Assembly: GCF_006716445.1 (NCBI RefSeq)
Contig: NZ_VFPA01000001.1
Location: 1,922,001-1,986,000 of the forward strand
Direction of reading: 5' to 3'
DNA from: Pseudonocardia kunmingensis
GTDB lineage: Bacteria > Actinomycetota > Actinomycetes > Mycobacteriales > Pseudonocardiaceae
Length of the DNA: 64,000 bases
Each line of letters opens with the position of its first letter. Position 1 is the stretch's first letter. Both the position numbers and the translations under genes were made by a program. Shown piece by piece: positions 40,866 through 49,288 of the stretch. Below the pieces are notes generated by a model, which saw nothing but the letters and a program-made list of their open reading frames with translations, was not told the DNA's origin and searched no databases.

Positions 40866-43514
40866 TCATCGGCCTGCGGAGGCGGGTGTCGCCAGTCTGC
40901 CCCGCAGGAGCACGTCCCGCAGGCCGACGGCGCGGACCGGGCGGGAGAACAGCCAGCCCTGGTAGGCGTCGACGCCGATGCCGCGCAGCACGTGGAACTG
41001 CTCGGCCGTCTCCACGCCCTCGGCCACCGTGGTGCGACCCATCGCTCGCGCCATGTCGACCACGGCGCGGGCGACGGCGAAGTCGGCCGGGTCGTCGGCG
41101 ACGCCGGTGACGAACGCCCTGTCCACCTTCACCGTCTGCGCGGGCAGCTCCTTGAGCCGGGCCAGCGACGAGTAGCCGGTGCCGAAGTCGTCCACCGCGA
41201 AGCGGACGCCGCGTTCGGTGAGCTCGGCCATCGCGGCCAGCGCGTGCGGCGGCAGGGCGACGAGGCTGGTCTCGACCAGCTCGAGCACCAGCTGGTCCCA
41301 GGCGAGCCCGGCCGCGTCGACCGCGTCGCTGACCGCGGCGAGGAACCCCACGTCCCCGGGGAGCAGGCCGGCGAGGTTCACCGCGACGGCGCAGCGGCGG
41401 CCCAGGTGCTCCGGCCAGCCGGCGGCCTCCCGGGTGGCGGTGCGCAGCACCCACAGGTCCAGCTCCCGCAGCAGCCCGCTGCGCTGCGCGACGGGGAGGA
41501 AGTCGGCGGGCGGGATCAGGCCGCGCTCCGGGTGCCGCCAGCGCACGAGCGCCTCGGCCGAGAGCACCGCGCCGTCCGGGCCGACGACCGGCTGGTAGTC
41601 CAGGACGAGGCCCTCACCCGCGATCGCCGCGCGCAGCTCCGCCTCCAGCTCGAGGGCCTTGGTGGCGGAGCTCACGACGCCGTCGGTGGCGATCCCGATC
41701 CCGCCGCGCGACTGCCGGCGCTTCGCGTCGTGCATCGCCGCCTCGGCGAACCGGAGCAGGTCCGCGGCCCGCACCTCGCCGGTCGGGACCGGCGTCGCCA
41801 GCCCGACCGAGGCCGTCATCTGCACCGGCCGGCCGCACACCGTGATCGTGGTGCGCAGCAGGTCGGCGACCGTGCGGGCGAGCTGGTCCGGCCCCCCGAC
41901 CTCGGTGTGGTCGGCGCAGATCACGACGAACTCGTCGCCGCCGAGGCGCGCGGCCGTGCAGCCGAACGGCAGCTCCCGCTGCAGCCGGCCGGCGAGCGAG
42001 ACGAGCAGGTCGTCCCCGGCGTCGTGACCGAGCGAGGAGTTGACGCGGGCGAAGTCGTCGAGGTCGCCGCACACCACGGCCACGCGCTCGCGCTCGGGGC
42101 CGGCGAGCAGCCGGTCCACCATCTGCAGGCAGGCGGCGCGGTTGGGCAGCCTGGTGAGCTCGTCCACCGTGCCGGCACTGCGCAGCAGCTCCTCGGCCCG
42201 CCTGCGGTCCGACACGTCGGCGCAGGCCACCAGCCACAGCCAGCCACCGTCGTCCGCGGTGGTGACGGAGACGGCCAGCTCGCACCACACCGTGGTGCCG
42301 TCCCCGCGGCGCAGCGGCGCGCTCTCGACGCGGTAGCCGTGGTCCGCACCCGGCGGCAGCGGGCGCAGCCACTCCGGCAGTCCCTGCCCGGCGGGCACCT
42401 CGTCCGCGGACAGCGCGGACGCCGCCACGCCGCGGAGCCGCTCCAGCGGGACGTCGAGCAGCGCGCACAGCGCCGCGTTCGCGTCGAGCACGCGGCCCGA
42501 GGGGTCGAGCAGGACGACCCCGCCGGGGGCGACGGCCATCAGGTCGGCGAACCGCTCGCAGCAGCGCTCCACGCGCCTGCGCGCCACCCGCTCCGCGCTC
42601 ACGTCGTGCACGACGCCGATCAGCCGCACGGGCACGCCGTCCTCGGTGTGCTCGACCTGGGCGCGGCAGCTGAGCATCCCGTCCCCGGGCAGCTGCAGCT
42701 CGACGTGGTGGTCACCGGTGGGCGCTCCCGTGCGCAACGCCCGGCACAGCGCCGCGACCTGCTCGCCCTCCACCGGTCCGGCACCGGCGCCGTCCGGGTC
42801 GACGCCCACGGCGCGGTAGAGCTCCTCGAGGGTCTCGCTGCGGTGCAGCGTGGCCGTCGCCAGCTCGAACGACCACGTGCCCACGCGGGCCAGCCGCTCC
42901 AGCTCGGTGACCCACACCGGGTCCACCACCGGCGCCGCGTCCCGCGCGAGCAGCACGATCACCGCCATGTCCGTGCCGGGCACGGGCCAGCGCACCGGCC
43001 GCACCGGCACCACGACCCCGTCCGCCCGCACCAGCTGCGCGTCGGCGTCGGGGCCGAGGACGAGCTTGTGCAGCCGGACGCCGGCCAGGTCCGCCTCGTC
43101 CGCCCCGGCGAGCCGGGCGAGCGCGGCGTTGGCCCGCACCACCCGCTCCTCGCGGCACACCAGCGCGGGCTCGGCGGGCAGCGCGACCGCCTCCGGCGTC
43201 GCCACGGGGACGACGCCGCCGCCGAAGACCGCGTCGCGCAGCGCCGGGAGCGGGCTGCCGTCCGGGCCGTCCTCCCGCTCGCCTGCCGGCGCCTCGACCA
43301 CCGCCCGAGCCAGCCGCGACGCGAACAGCGCGGCCTCCGGGTGCACCTCGCCACCGAGCGTGGCCCGGCGCGAACGGTGCAGGTCCGTCCGCAGCACCGC
43401 GTCCGAGGCGAACCCGGTGCCCGTCGGCTCGGTCGGCGGCTCGATCGCCGCGCCCCGTCCGGAGCGGTGTCCGAGCTCTCTCACGGCGATCTCCCAGCGT
43501 TGCGGCCTCGACAC
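40866..43514 (-). CDS. PAS-GGDEF-EAL protein, cyclic-di-GMP turnover
   Basis: An 882-residue cytoplasmic protein with PAS-like sensor regions at about 110-190, 200-310 and 315-440. A GGDEF domain has RLGGDEFV at 523-530. An EAL domain begins at EALVRW (654) with the later motifs NLAG, ELVETSL, DDFGTGYSSL, KVDRAFV and AEGVET. The EAL set looks complete, so phosphodiesterase activity is likely. GGDEF is intact, but no RxxD inhibitory site lies five residues before it. No membrane helix is seen. The GTG at 43514 is the only start covering the N-terminus. Confidence 0.92.
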   Translation of the reverse strand: MSRPQRWEIAVRELGHRSGRGAAIEPPTEPTGTGFASDAVLRTDLHRSRRATLGGEVHPEAALFASRLARAVVEAPAGEREDGPDGSPLPALRDAVFGGGVVPVATPEAVALPAEPALVCREERVVRANAALARLAGADEADLAGVRLHKLVLGPDADAQLVRADGVVVPVRPVRWPVPGTDMAVIVLLARDAAPVVDPVWVTELERLARVGTWSFELATATLHRSETLEELYRAVGVDPDGAGAGPVEGEQVAALCRALRTGAPTGDHHVELQLPGDGMLSCRAQVEHTEDGVPVRLIGVVHDVSAERVARRRVERCCERFADLMAVAPGGVVLLDPSGRVLDANAALCALLDVPLERLRGVAASALSADEVPAGQGLPEWLRPLPPGADHGYRVESAPLRRGDGTTVWCELAVSVTTADDGGWLWLVACADVSDRRRAEELLRSAGTVDELTRLPNRAACLQMVDRLLAGPERERVAVVCGDLDDFARVNSSLGHDAGDDLLVSLAGRLQRELPFGCTAARLGGDEFVVICADHTEVGGPDQLARTVADLLRTTITVCGRPVQMTASVGLATPVPTGEVRAADLLRFAEAAMHDAKRRQSRGGIGIATDGVVSSATKALELEAELRAAIAGEGLVLDYQPVVGPDGAVLSAEALVRWRHPERGLIPPADFLPVAQRSGLLRELDLWVLRTATREAAGWPEHLGRRCAVAVNLAGLLPGDVGFLAAVSDAVDAAGLAWDQLVLELVETSLVALPPHALAAMAELTERGVRFAVDDFGTGYSSLARLKELPAQTVKVDRAFVTGVADDPADFAVARAVVDMARAMGRTTVAEGVETAEQFHVLRGIGVDAYQGWLFSRPVRAVGLRDVLLRGRLATPASAGR

Positions 43515-43612
43515 TCACAGCTTCAACGACGACACCCGCCACTGGATCTGGCCGAACTGCCCGATCGACCTACCCCACCCCGAGTGAGTGAACGCCGGAC
43601 CGGCACGCTGCG

Positions 43613-43638
43613 TGATCACAGTGATCTCTAGTTGATCA
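43613..43638. promoter_or_regulatory. paired TGATCA sites upstream of the cyclic-di-GMP gene
   Basis: Perfect TGATCA palindromes at 43613-43618 and 43633-43638 start 20 bp apart, two helical turns. An extra TGATC lies between them at 43622. They stand about 100 bp upstream of the GGDEF/EAL start and 31 bp after the malic enzyme stop. A dimer pair could bind the same face of the helix, but no regulator is known and the motif is short. Confidence 0.3.
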
Positions 43639-43668
43639 CTAATGGCGCAGAGGTGCAGGTCCAGCGGG

Positions 43669-44838
43669 TCACACAGCGTCGTCGGCCGCAGCGGCCGCCG
43701 CCGCGACCGCCGCCGACACGGCCGGCGCGACACGCGGGTCGAACGGGCTCGGCACGATCGACTCGGCCGTGAGGTCCTCGCGCGCGACGGAGAGGATCGC
43801 CTCCGCGGCGGCCAGCTTCATCGGCTCCGTGATCCGCCGCGCCCCCGCGTCGAGCGCCCCGCGGAACACGCCGGGGAACGCGAGCACGTTGTTGATCTGG
43901 TTCGGGAAGTCGCTGCGCCCGGTGGCGACGATCGCCGCGTGCCGCGCCGCGACCTCCGGGTGCACCTCGGGGTCGGGGTTGGAGAGCGCGAAGACGATCG
44001 CCTCGGGCGCCATCCGGGCGAGCAGCTCCTCGGGCAGCACCGCGCTGGAGAGGCCCACGAACACGTCGGCGCCCTGGAGGGCCTCGGCGATCCCGCCCGG
44101 GACGCCCCGCGGGTTGGTGACGGCGGCCAGCGCCGCCTTCTCCCCACCGCGGGTGTGGTCGAGCACGCCGCGCGAGTCGAGCACGACGACGTCGCGGATC
44201 CCGGCGGCCAGCAGGATGCGGGCGCAGGCCACGCCGGCGGCACCCGCCCCGGAGATGACCACGCGCAGCCCCGCCGGGTCGCGGTCCTGCACCGCGCAGG
44301 CGCCGCGCAGCGCCGCGAGCAGGACGATGGCGGTGCCGTGCTGGTCGTCGTGCATGACGGGGCAGTCGAGCGCCTCGACGAGCCTGCGCTCGAGCTCGAA
44401 GCAGCGCGGCGCGGCGACGTCCTCCAGGTTCACCGCACCGAAGCTCGGGCGCAGCCGCACGAGCGTCTCGACGATCTCGTCGACGTCCGTGGTGTCCAGC
44501 ACCAGCGGGATCGAGTCCAGGTCGGCGAACGCCTTGAACAGCGCGGACTTGCCCTCCATCACGGGCAGCGCCGCGCGCGGGCCGATGTCGCCCAGCCCCA
44601 GCACGGCGGTGCCGTCGCTGACGACCGCGACGAGGCGGTTCGTCCAGGTGTAGCGGGCGGTGAGGCCGGGGTCGGCGGCGATGGCGCGGCTCACCTCGGC
44701 GACGCCCGGCGTGTAGGCGACGGCCAGGTCGCGCGCGTCGGCCAGCGGAGCGGTGAGCGCGGTGGCGAGCTTGCCGCCGCCGTGGGCGGCGAAGATCTCC
44801 TCGCGGGTGGGCAGGGTGCGTTCTCCAGCGATCGTCAC
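43669..44838 (-). CDS. NAD(P)-dependent malic enzyme
   Basis: A 389-residue short-type malic enzyme. AVAYTPGVAEVSRAIAADP opens the fold, VMEGKSALFKAFADLDSIP includes the catalytic Lys region, and CPVMHDDQHGTAIV binds the metal. VVISGAGAAGVACARILLAAG is the dinucleotide site and NPDPEVHPE a further conserved stretch. It oxidatively decarboxylates malate to pyruvate. The size matches the bacterial form lacking a phosphotransacetylase-like tail. NAD versus NADP use is not settled by the motif. Start GTG at 44838; the 230 bp before it hold no gene. Confidence 0.94.
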   Translation of the reverse strand: MTIAGERTLPTREEIFAAHGGGKLATALTAPLADARDLAVAYTPGVAEVSRAIAADPGLTARYTWTNRLVAVVSDGTAVLGLGDIGPRAALPVMEGKSALFKAFADLDSIPLVLDTTDVDEIVETLVRLRPSFGAVNLEDVAAPRCFELERRLVEALDCPVMHDDQHGTAIVLLAALRGACAVQDRDPAGLRVVISGAGAAGVACARILLAAGIRDVVVLDSRGVLDHTRGGEKAALAAVTNPRGVPGGIAEALQGADVFVGLSSAVLPEELLARMAPEAIVFALSNPDPEVHPEVAARHAAIVATGRSDFPNQINNVLAFPGVFRGALDAGARRITEPMKLAAAEAILSVAREDLTAESIVPSPFDPRVAPAVSAAVAAAAAAADDAV

Positions 44839-45069
44839 GGGTCCACTTCCTCGTGCGGGTGCTCAGGGCATGCGCGCCGCGAGCTCTGCTCGGGGGGCGC
44901 GCGCTCGCCGTGCACCGGAGGTCGCGGGTCGCGACCGGTGCCGGACGGCCTCGCGCCGGCGACCGCAGGATGGTGCGGTGGGCCGGGCGAACGGGCTGTC
45001 GGGTTCGCGGTGATCCTACCGTGCCCCGCCGTCCCCGCCGCTCCTGCGTTCCGAGGGGTGACGAACCCG

Positions 45070-45375
45070 TCACGGGCGGCTGCGGAACCTCCGCGGCCGC
45101 GGCCACAACCGGGCGCGGACCACCGCCAGCACGTCCGCCGGGCCGAGCGAGCGCGAGTCGGTCGAGCCGTGGTCGTTGTCGCCGAGCACCCACCACCCCC
45201 GTTCCGCGGGCCGCGCGGCCCGCTTCACCGACAGCTGCTCGGGCCGGGACAACCAGCGGACCAGCACGATGTCACCCGCCCGGACCCGCCCACCGAACCG
45301 GACGAGCACGACGTCGCCGTCCCGCAACGTCGGAGACATCGACGGTCCACGCACGGCCACCCTTCGCCAGCGCAC
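45070..45375 (-). CDS. sodX: nickel superoxide dismutase maturation protease
   Basis: A 101-residue S26-type signal-peptidase-like protein. VRGPSMSPTLRDGDVVLV holds the catalytic Ser and AGDIVLVRW follows; SVKRAARPAERGWWVLGDN carries the Lys and the GDN box. There is no membrane anchor, consistent with a cytoplasmic protease that trims the Ni-SOD leader. It is divergent from sodN, 84 bp away, as in other actinobacteria. The GTG at 45375 gives the usual size of about 90-100 residues; a GTG at 45381 is also possible. Confidence 0.88.
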   Translation of the reverse strand: MRWRRVAVRGPSMSPTLRDGDVVLVRFGGRVRAGDIVLVRWLSRPEQLSVKRAARPAERGWWVLGDNDHGSTDSRSLGPADVLAVVRARLWPRPRRFRSRP

Positions 45376-45459
45376 TCCCACCCCCTCGTCACCCTGCTGC
45401 ACCCCGACGCCGGGAGTAGTGTCGGGCACGCCAGAACGATCACCATCCAGGGAGGACCC

Positions 45460-45876
45460 ATGCGGCTGTTCACCCGCATTCTCCGCCCGCGGCTGGAGGC
45501 CACCGCGCACTGCGACCTCCCCTGCGGCGTGTACGACCCGGCGCAGGCCCGGATCGAGGCCGAGTCGGTGAAGGCCATCCAGGAGAAGTACCAGGGCAAC
45601 GAGGACCCCGAGTTCCGCACCCGAGCCATCCACATCAAGGAGCAGCGGGCCGACCTGGTCAAGCACCACCTGTGGGTGCTGTGGACCGACTACTTCAAGC
45701 CCCCGCACTTCGAGAAGTACCCGGAGCTGCACGAGCTGTTCAACAAGGCCACGAAGAAGGCGGGCGGCGGCGCCGACGGCGCCAAGTCGTCGATGGACCC
45801 GGCCACCGGCCAGGAACTGCTCGACCTCATCGCCCAGATCGACAAGATCTTCTGGGAGACCAAGGCGGCTGCCTGA
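45460..45876 (+). CDS. sodN: nickel-type superoxide dismutase
   Basis: A 138-residue precursor. The nickel hook HCDLPCGVYDP follows a 17-residue basic leader (MRLFTRILRPRLEATA then the His), so cleavage before His17 would free the N-terminal His ligand. The Cys pair and Tyr of the hook are intact. The rest is a four-helix bundle, with VKAIQEKYQ and LVKHHLWVLWTDYFKPPH as recognisable helices. It removes superoxide in the cytoplasm as a hexamer. GGGAGGACCC precedes the ATG at 45460. A hairpin follows the stop. Confidence 0.97.
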   Translation: MRLFTRILRPRLEATAHCDLPCGVYDPAQARIEAESVKAIQEKYQGNEDPEFRTRAIHIKEQRADLVKHHLWVLWTDYFKPPHFEKYPELHELFNKATKKAGGGADGAKSSMDPATGQELLDLIAQIDKIFWETKAAA

Positions 45877-45889
45877 TCACAGGCGTCGG

Positions 45890-45936
45890 AACGGCGCTGG
45901 CCCGCGGGAACGACCTCCCGTCGGTCAGCGCCGTTT
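45890..45936 (+). terminator. hairpin after sodN
   Basis: AACGGCGCTG (45890-45899) pairs with CAGCGCCGTT (45926-45935), a 10-bp stem. The long loop can form an inner GGGA/TCCC stem. TTTCTCG follows. It begins 14 bp after the sodN stop and probably ends its transcript. Confidence 0.6.
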
Positions 45937-46185
45937 CTCGTCGTCGGGTGCGCTTCCACGGCCCGCAGACGGGTCGGGACGGCCCAGCCAGGTCCCGCCT
46001 CGCCTCGATGCCGCACCGGCTCTTGCGTCGGTTCGCCCCAGCCCGTCGGGTAGGACGACTCCGACGAGCGGCGACGAGCGCGGCTCAGAGTGTCGGGGGG
46101 TCGGCCTAGCGTGGCGCCATCAGGGGGCATTCGCGGTCGACCTCGAGCGGCTGCTCCTGCCGGCGACCGGGAGAAGGAGAAGCTG

Positions 46186-46587
46186 ATGGCGCAGCTCGGC
46201 GGCAAGGTGCGCATGCTGTTCGATGACAAGAACTTCGCTGTACTGTCGACGCTCGAACCGGACGGCAGGCCACATTCGACAGTGGTCTGGGTGAAGCGCG
46301 ACGGAGATGACCTCCTGTTCGCGCTGCCGAAGAGCCGGCGCAAGACCAGGAACCTGAACCGGGACCCGCGGGCTGCTGTCGCGATTTTCGACGCCGCGAG
46401 GCCTTACGAGAGTGTCCAGGTGCAGGGCGTCGCCTCCGTCGTCGACGACCCGGACGGCACGCTGATCGATGAGCTGTCGCACAAGTACACGGGCGGACCG
46501 TACCCCGGGTTCGCCGGGCCGAACCCGCAATGGGTCACCGTGAGGATCACGGCCGACAAGGTGTTCAGTCCCTGGCCGAACTCATAG
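46186..46587 (+). CDS. PPOX-class F420- or flavin-dependent oxidoreductase
   Basis: A 133-residue split-barrel protein. FAVLSTLEPDGRPHSTVVWV and LLFALPKSRRKTRNLNRDPRAAV are the PNPOx-like cofactor region of the TIGR03618-type proteins. In actinobacteria many of these use F420, and others bind FMN or heme. GAGAAGGAGAAGCTG precedes the ATG at 46186. The substrate is unknown; the gene stands alone, convergent with the tryptophanyl-tRNA synthetase. Confidence 0.87.
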   Translation: MAQLGGKVRMLFDDKNFAVLSTLEPDGRPHSTVVWVKRDGDDLLFALPKSRRKTRNLNRDPRAAVAIFDAARPYESVQVQGVASVVDDPDGTLIDELSHKYTGGPYPGFAGPNPQWVTVRITADKVFSPWPNS

Positions 46588-46656
46588 GGGCCCGCCCAGG
46601 TCCGCGCGCAGGTGGTCCGAACCTCCGGCAGCCCGTTCGGAGGACGAGTCATGCAG

Positions 46657-47643
46657 TCATGCTCTCCGCCCTCCCGCCGGCGCGCCCGCGCCGATCAACC
46701 GCATGGCCGAGGTCAGGCGGTGCTCCCCCCGTTCCGCGGCACGGGCGGCGCCCTCCGCGCGGATCCGGGCCAGCTCGCCCGGGTCCGCGAGCAGCTCGAC
46801 GGTCCGCTCGCGGACCGGGCGCAGCGTCTCGACCACCGCGTCCGCCACGGCCTCCTTCAGCGCGCCGTAGGAGGTGAACCCGGCGGCCAGGTCCGCCGGA
46901 CGGCCACCGCGGCAGCCGGCCAGGATCTCCAGCAGGTTGGCCACCCCGGGACGCTCGTCCGGCGCGTACACCACGTCGGCGCACCCGTCCGTCACGGCCC
47001 GGCGCACCTTGCGCCGGACCAGGTCGGGCTCGTCCAGCACGAACACCACGCCGGCGGCGTCCCGCGCGGACTTCGACATCTTCCGCGTCGGGTCGGTCAG
47101 GTCGCGCACCCGCGCGCCGGTCAGGGGCAGCACCGCCCGCGGCACCGTGAACACCTCGCCGTAGGTGCCGTTGAACCGCCGGGACAGCGCCCGCGCCAGC
47201 TCGACGTGCTGGTTCTGGTCCAAGCCCACCGGGACCTCCTCCGCGCCCTGCAACAGGATGTCCGCGGCCATCAGCACCGGGTAGGTCAGCAGGCTCAGCC
47301 GGACGCCGGCCTGCCCCCTGCCCTTCTCCTTGAACTGGATCATCCGTGCGGCCTCGCCGTAGCTGCAGGTGCACTCCAGGACCCACGTCAGCGCGCCCAG
47401 CTCGCGCGCCAGGTCCGACTGCACGAACACCCGCTCGGCCGGGATCCCGGAGGCCACCAGCACGGCCAGCATCTCGCTGGTCCGCGCCCGCAGCCGGCTC
47501 GGGTCGTGGCTCGTGGTCATCGCGTGCAGGTCGGACACGAAGTACAGGTCGTCCGGGCCGCCGTCGGACACCCAGCGCCGGACCGCGCCCAGGTGGTTGC
47601 CGAGGTGGGGGTGGCCGGACGGGGTGATCCCGGAAAGTCGCAT
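46657..47643 (-). CDS. trpS: tryptophanyl-tRNA synthetase, attenuator-controlled
   Basis: A 328-residue class I synthetase. The HIGH-type motif is PSGHPHLGNHLGA (about 8-20) and the KMSKS motif is RKMSKSARD (about 195). LDQNQHVELAR and LTYPVLMAADILLQ fit TrpRS. The leader carries a short peptide with two adjacent Trp codons and a terminator hairpin. From memory, that arrangement controls the auxiliary, indolmycin-resistant TrpRS of Streptomyces. It may therefore be a second, inducible TrpRS rather than the housekeeping one, which cannot be told from this window. ATG start at 47643. Confidence 0.93.
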   Translation of the reverse strand: MRLSGITPSGHPHLGNHLGAVRRWVSDGGPDDLYFVSDLHAMTTSHDPSRLRARTSEMLAVLVASGIPAERVFVQSDLARELGALTWVLECTCSYGEAARMIQFKEKGRGQAGVRLSLLTYPVLMAADILLQGAEEVPVGLDQNQHVELARALSRRFNGTYGEVFTVPRAVLPLTGARVRDLTDPTRKMSKSARDAAGVVFVLDEPDLVRRKVRRAVTDGCADVVYAPDERPGVANLLEILAGCRGGRPADLAAGFTSYGALKEAVADAVVETLRPVRERTVELLADPGELARIRAEGAARAAERGEHRLTSAMRLIGAGAPAGGRRA

Positions 47644-47693
47644 CGGTGTGTCCTCGGGTCGGTGGCCGGCGCGCCACGGCCCCCGGGGAACGA

Positions 47694-47721
47694 CGAAGGC
47701 CGCCTGCGCGGGCGGCCTTCG
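47694..47721 (-). terminator. attenuator terminator hairpin of trpS
   Basis: Two 11-base arms, CGAAGGCCGCC and GGCGGCCTTCG as read on the top strand, flank a 6-nt loop. On the transcribed minus strand it stands 51 bp before the trpS start and 14 bp after the leader peptide stop. A second GGTGG/CCACC hairpin over the leader's Trp codons contains GGCGGC. That sequence can instead pair with the GCCGCC of this terminator, giving the mutually exclusive pairing of attenuators. Confidence 0.8.
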
Positions 47722-47734
47722 TGGTTGCTGCGTG

Positions 47735-47794
47735 TCAGCGCACGTGGGTGGAGCCGCCTGAGGGCGGCCACCAGGAGCTCGGGTAAGTGCGCAC
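47735..47794 (-). CDS. trpS leader peptide with tandem Trp codons
   Basis: The frame from the GTG at 47794 encodes MRTYPSSWWPPSGGSTHVR and stops with TGA. The two TGG codons (47768-47773) begin the first arm of a hairpin. A ribosome stalled there when charged tRNA-Trp is low would free the second arm to block the terminator, so trpS would be expressed. The peptide is far shorter than ordinary genes and is recognised only by context. Confidence 0.85.
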   Translation of the reverse strand: MRTYPSSWWPPSGGSTHVR

Positions 47795-47888
47795 GTCGAC
47801 AGCCTAGTGGTCGGTGCGAGCCGCACTTCACGGTCCCGGGATGATCGGCAGGACGGCCCGGATCGGCGTCGCACTAGGCTCCGTGCCC

Positions 47889-48485
47889 ATGACCTCCGGC
47901 CGCGTCTTCCTGCTGCGCCACGGCGAGACCGAGTGGTCGCGCACCGGCAAGCACACCGGCCGCACCGACGTCCCCCTCACCGAGCGGGGCCGTGAGCTGG
48001 CCGCAGCCGCCGGTCGCGTCGTCGCGACGCTGCGCGCCGACGCGCCGCCCGCCCTCGTGCTGACCAGCCCGCGCTCCCGGGCGCAGGACACCGCCCACCT
48101 GGCCGGCTTCCGCGTCGACGCCGTCGACGAGCGCCTGGCGGAGTGGGACTACGGCGAGTACGAGGGCCGCACCACCCCGGAGATCCGCGAGACCGTGCCC
48201 GGCTGGACGGTGTGGACCCACCCCCACCCCGGGGGCGAGACGCCGCAGGACGTCACCGAGCGCGCGGACTCCCTCCTCGCGGACGCCCGCGCCCGGCTGG
48301 GGGCGGGCGACGTCGTGCTCGTCGGGCACGGCCACTTCAGCCGCGTCCTCGTCGCCCGCTGGATCGGGCTGCCCGCCACCGACGGCGTCCACTTCGCGAT
48401 GGAGGCGGCGGGGTGGGCCGTCCTCGGCGAGGAGCGCGGCGTCCCCCGGCTCGACCACGTCAACCTGCGGCCGGTCACGCCGTGA
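47889..48485 (+). CDS. histidine phosphatase family protein (phosphoglycerate-mutase-like)
   Basis: A 198-residue phosphatase. RVFLLRHGETEWSRTGKHTGRTDVPL holds the RHGE motif with the phosphorylated His (about residue 10). DEYGEYEG-like DYGEYEGRTTPEI and VVLVGHGHFSRVL supply the second His. Residues of true phosphoglycerate mutase are reduced, so a small-molecule phosphatase is likely. The ATG at 47889 is next to the fold. It resembles the gene called gpm2 in the syntenic M. tuberculosis block, from memory. Its promoter region overlaps that of trpS. Confidence 0.88.
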   Translation: MTSGRVFLLRHGETEWSRTGKHTGRTDVPLTERGRELAAAAGRVVATLRADAPPALVLTSPRSRAQDTAHLAGFRVDAVDERLAEWDYGEYEGRTTPEIRETVPGWTVWTHPHPGGETPQDVTERADSLLADARARLGAGDVVLVGHGHFSRVLVARWIGLPATDGVHFAMEAAGWAVLGEERGVPRLDHVNLRPVTP

Positions 48486-48514
48486 CCAGCCCTCCGAGCA
48501 CCAGGAGGACCACG

Positions 48515-49015
48515 ATGATCCGGGAAGCGCGGATCGACGACGTGCCCGCCGTCGTCGGGCTCGTGCACGAGCTCGCGGAGTACGAACGCGCCGCCTCGGC
48601 CTGCACCCTCACCGAGCCGCAGCTGCGCCACGCGCTGTTCGGCCCCGAGCCCGTCGCCCAGTGCCATGTCGCCGAGGCGGCGGGCGAGGTCGTGGGCTGC
48701 GCCATCTGGTTCCTCAACTTCTCGACCTGGACCGGCGTGGCCGGCATCCACCTCGAGGACCTCTTCGTGCGGCCCGCGCACCGCGGCAGCGGCCTCGGCC
48801 GCGCGCTGCTCGCCGCCCTCGCCGGCGTCTGCGCCGAACGCGGCTACGCGCGCCTGGAGTGGCAGGTGCTCGACTGGAACGAACCGTCGATCGGGTTCTA
48901 CCGGGCACTGGGCGCCGTGCCGATGGACGAGTGGACGACCTTCCGCCTCGACGGCGCCGCGCTCGCCGGCTTCGCCGCCACCGCCGACCGCGGAGCACCC
49001 GCGCAGGTCGACTAG
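48515..49015 (+). CDS. GNAT-family N-acetyltransferase
   Basis: A 166-residue acetyltransferase of the diamine acetyltransferase-like type. HLEDLFVRPAHRGSGLGRALL contains the acetyl-CoA pyrophosphate loop RGSGLG, and WQVLDWNEPSIGFYRALGA is the conserved C-terminal part. The closest patterns are spermidine/thialysine acetyltransferases. AGGAGG at 48503-48508 fixes the ATG at 48515. It follows the phosphatase gene by 29 bp and is probably co-transcribed. The acceptor is not known. Confidence 0.88.
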   Translation: MIREARIDDVPAVVGLVHELAEYERAASACTLTEPQLRHALFGPEPVAQCHVAEAAGEVVGCAIWFLNFSTWTGVAGIHLEDLFVRPAHRGSGLGRALLAALAGVCAERGYARLEWQVLDWNEPSIGFYRALGAVPMDEWTTFRLDGAALAGFAATADRGAPAQVD

Positions 49016-49082
49016 CGCCGGGCCACGGGCATCGCCCGGGCACTGGCCTCGAGCCGGGAACGGCGCGCCCACGGGAGATTCA

Positions 49083-49144
49083 TGGTCAGATCGACACCAG
49101 GGCTGTTGGATCACCCAGAAATCGCCCTGGTGTCGATCTGATCA
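49083..49144. repeat. 62-bp intergenic palindrome
   Basis: GATCGACACCAGGGC (49089-49103) and GCCCTGGTGTCGATC (49124-49138) are exact reverse complements. The pairing extends outward through TCA/TGA to 49083 and 49144 with one mismatch. It is centred in the gap after the GNAT gene and could work as a terminator. No second copy is seen in the window. Confidence 0.8.
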
Positions 49145-49152
49145 GTCATGCG

Positions 49153-49178
49153 CGGCCGTGTTCCGCGGAACGCGGCCG
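49153..49178. repeat. 26-bp near-perfect palindrome
   Basis: The centre TTCCGCGGAA (49161-49170) is flanked by CGGCCG-type arms with a single mismatched pair. It lies between the two larger palindromes at 49083 and 49183. Confidence 0.65.
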
Positions 49179-49182
49179 GCTT

Positions 49183-49244
49183 TGATCAGCAAGAGTGGTG
49201 GGAGAGCGACAGATCTGTCGCCTTGGCACCACTCCTGGCGATCA
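49183..49244. repeat. 62-bp palindrome with perfect 16-bp core
   Basis: The perfect core GCGACAGATCTGTCGC (49206-49221) shares its axis with outer arms. The arms begin TGATCAGC and end GAGTGGTG on the left, and on the right read CACCACTC, then ATCA. The total length of 62 bp equals that of the palindrome at 49083. It ends 45 bp before the stop of the leftward membrane protein gene. Confidence 0.8.
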
Positions 49245-49288
49245 CCTGAGGTGCAGCTCGCACCCGCGCCACCGCACGGACGTACCCG

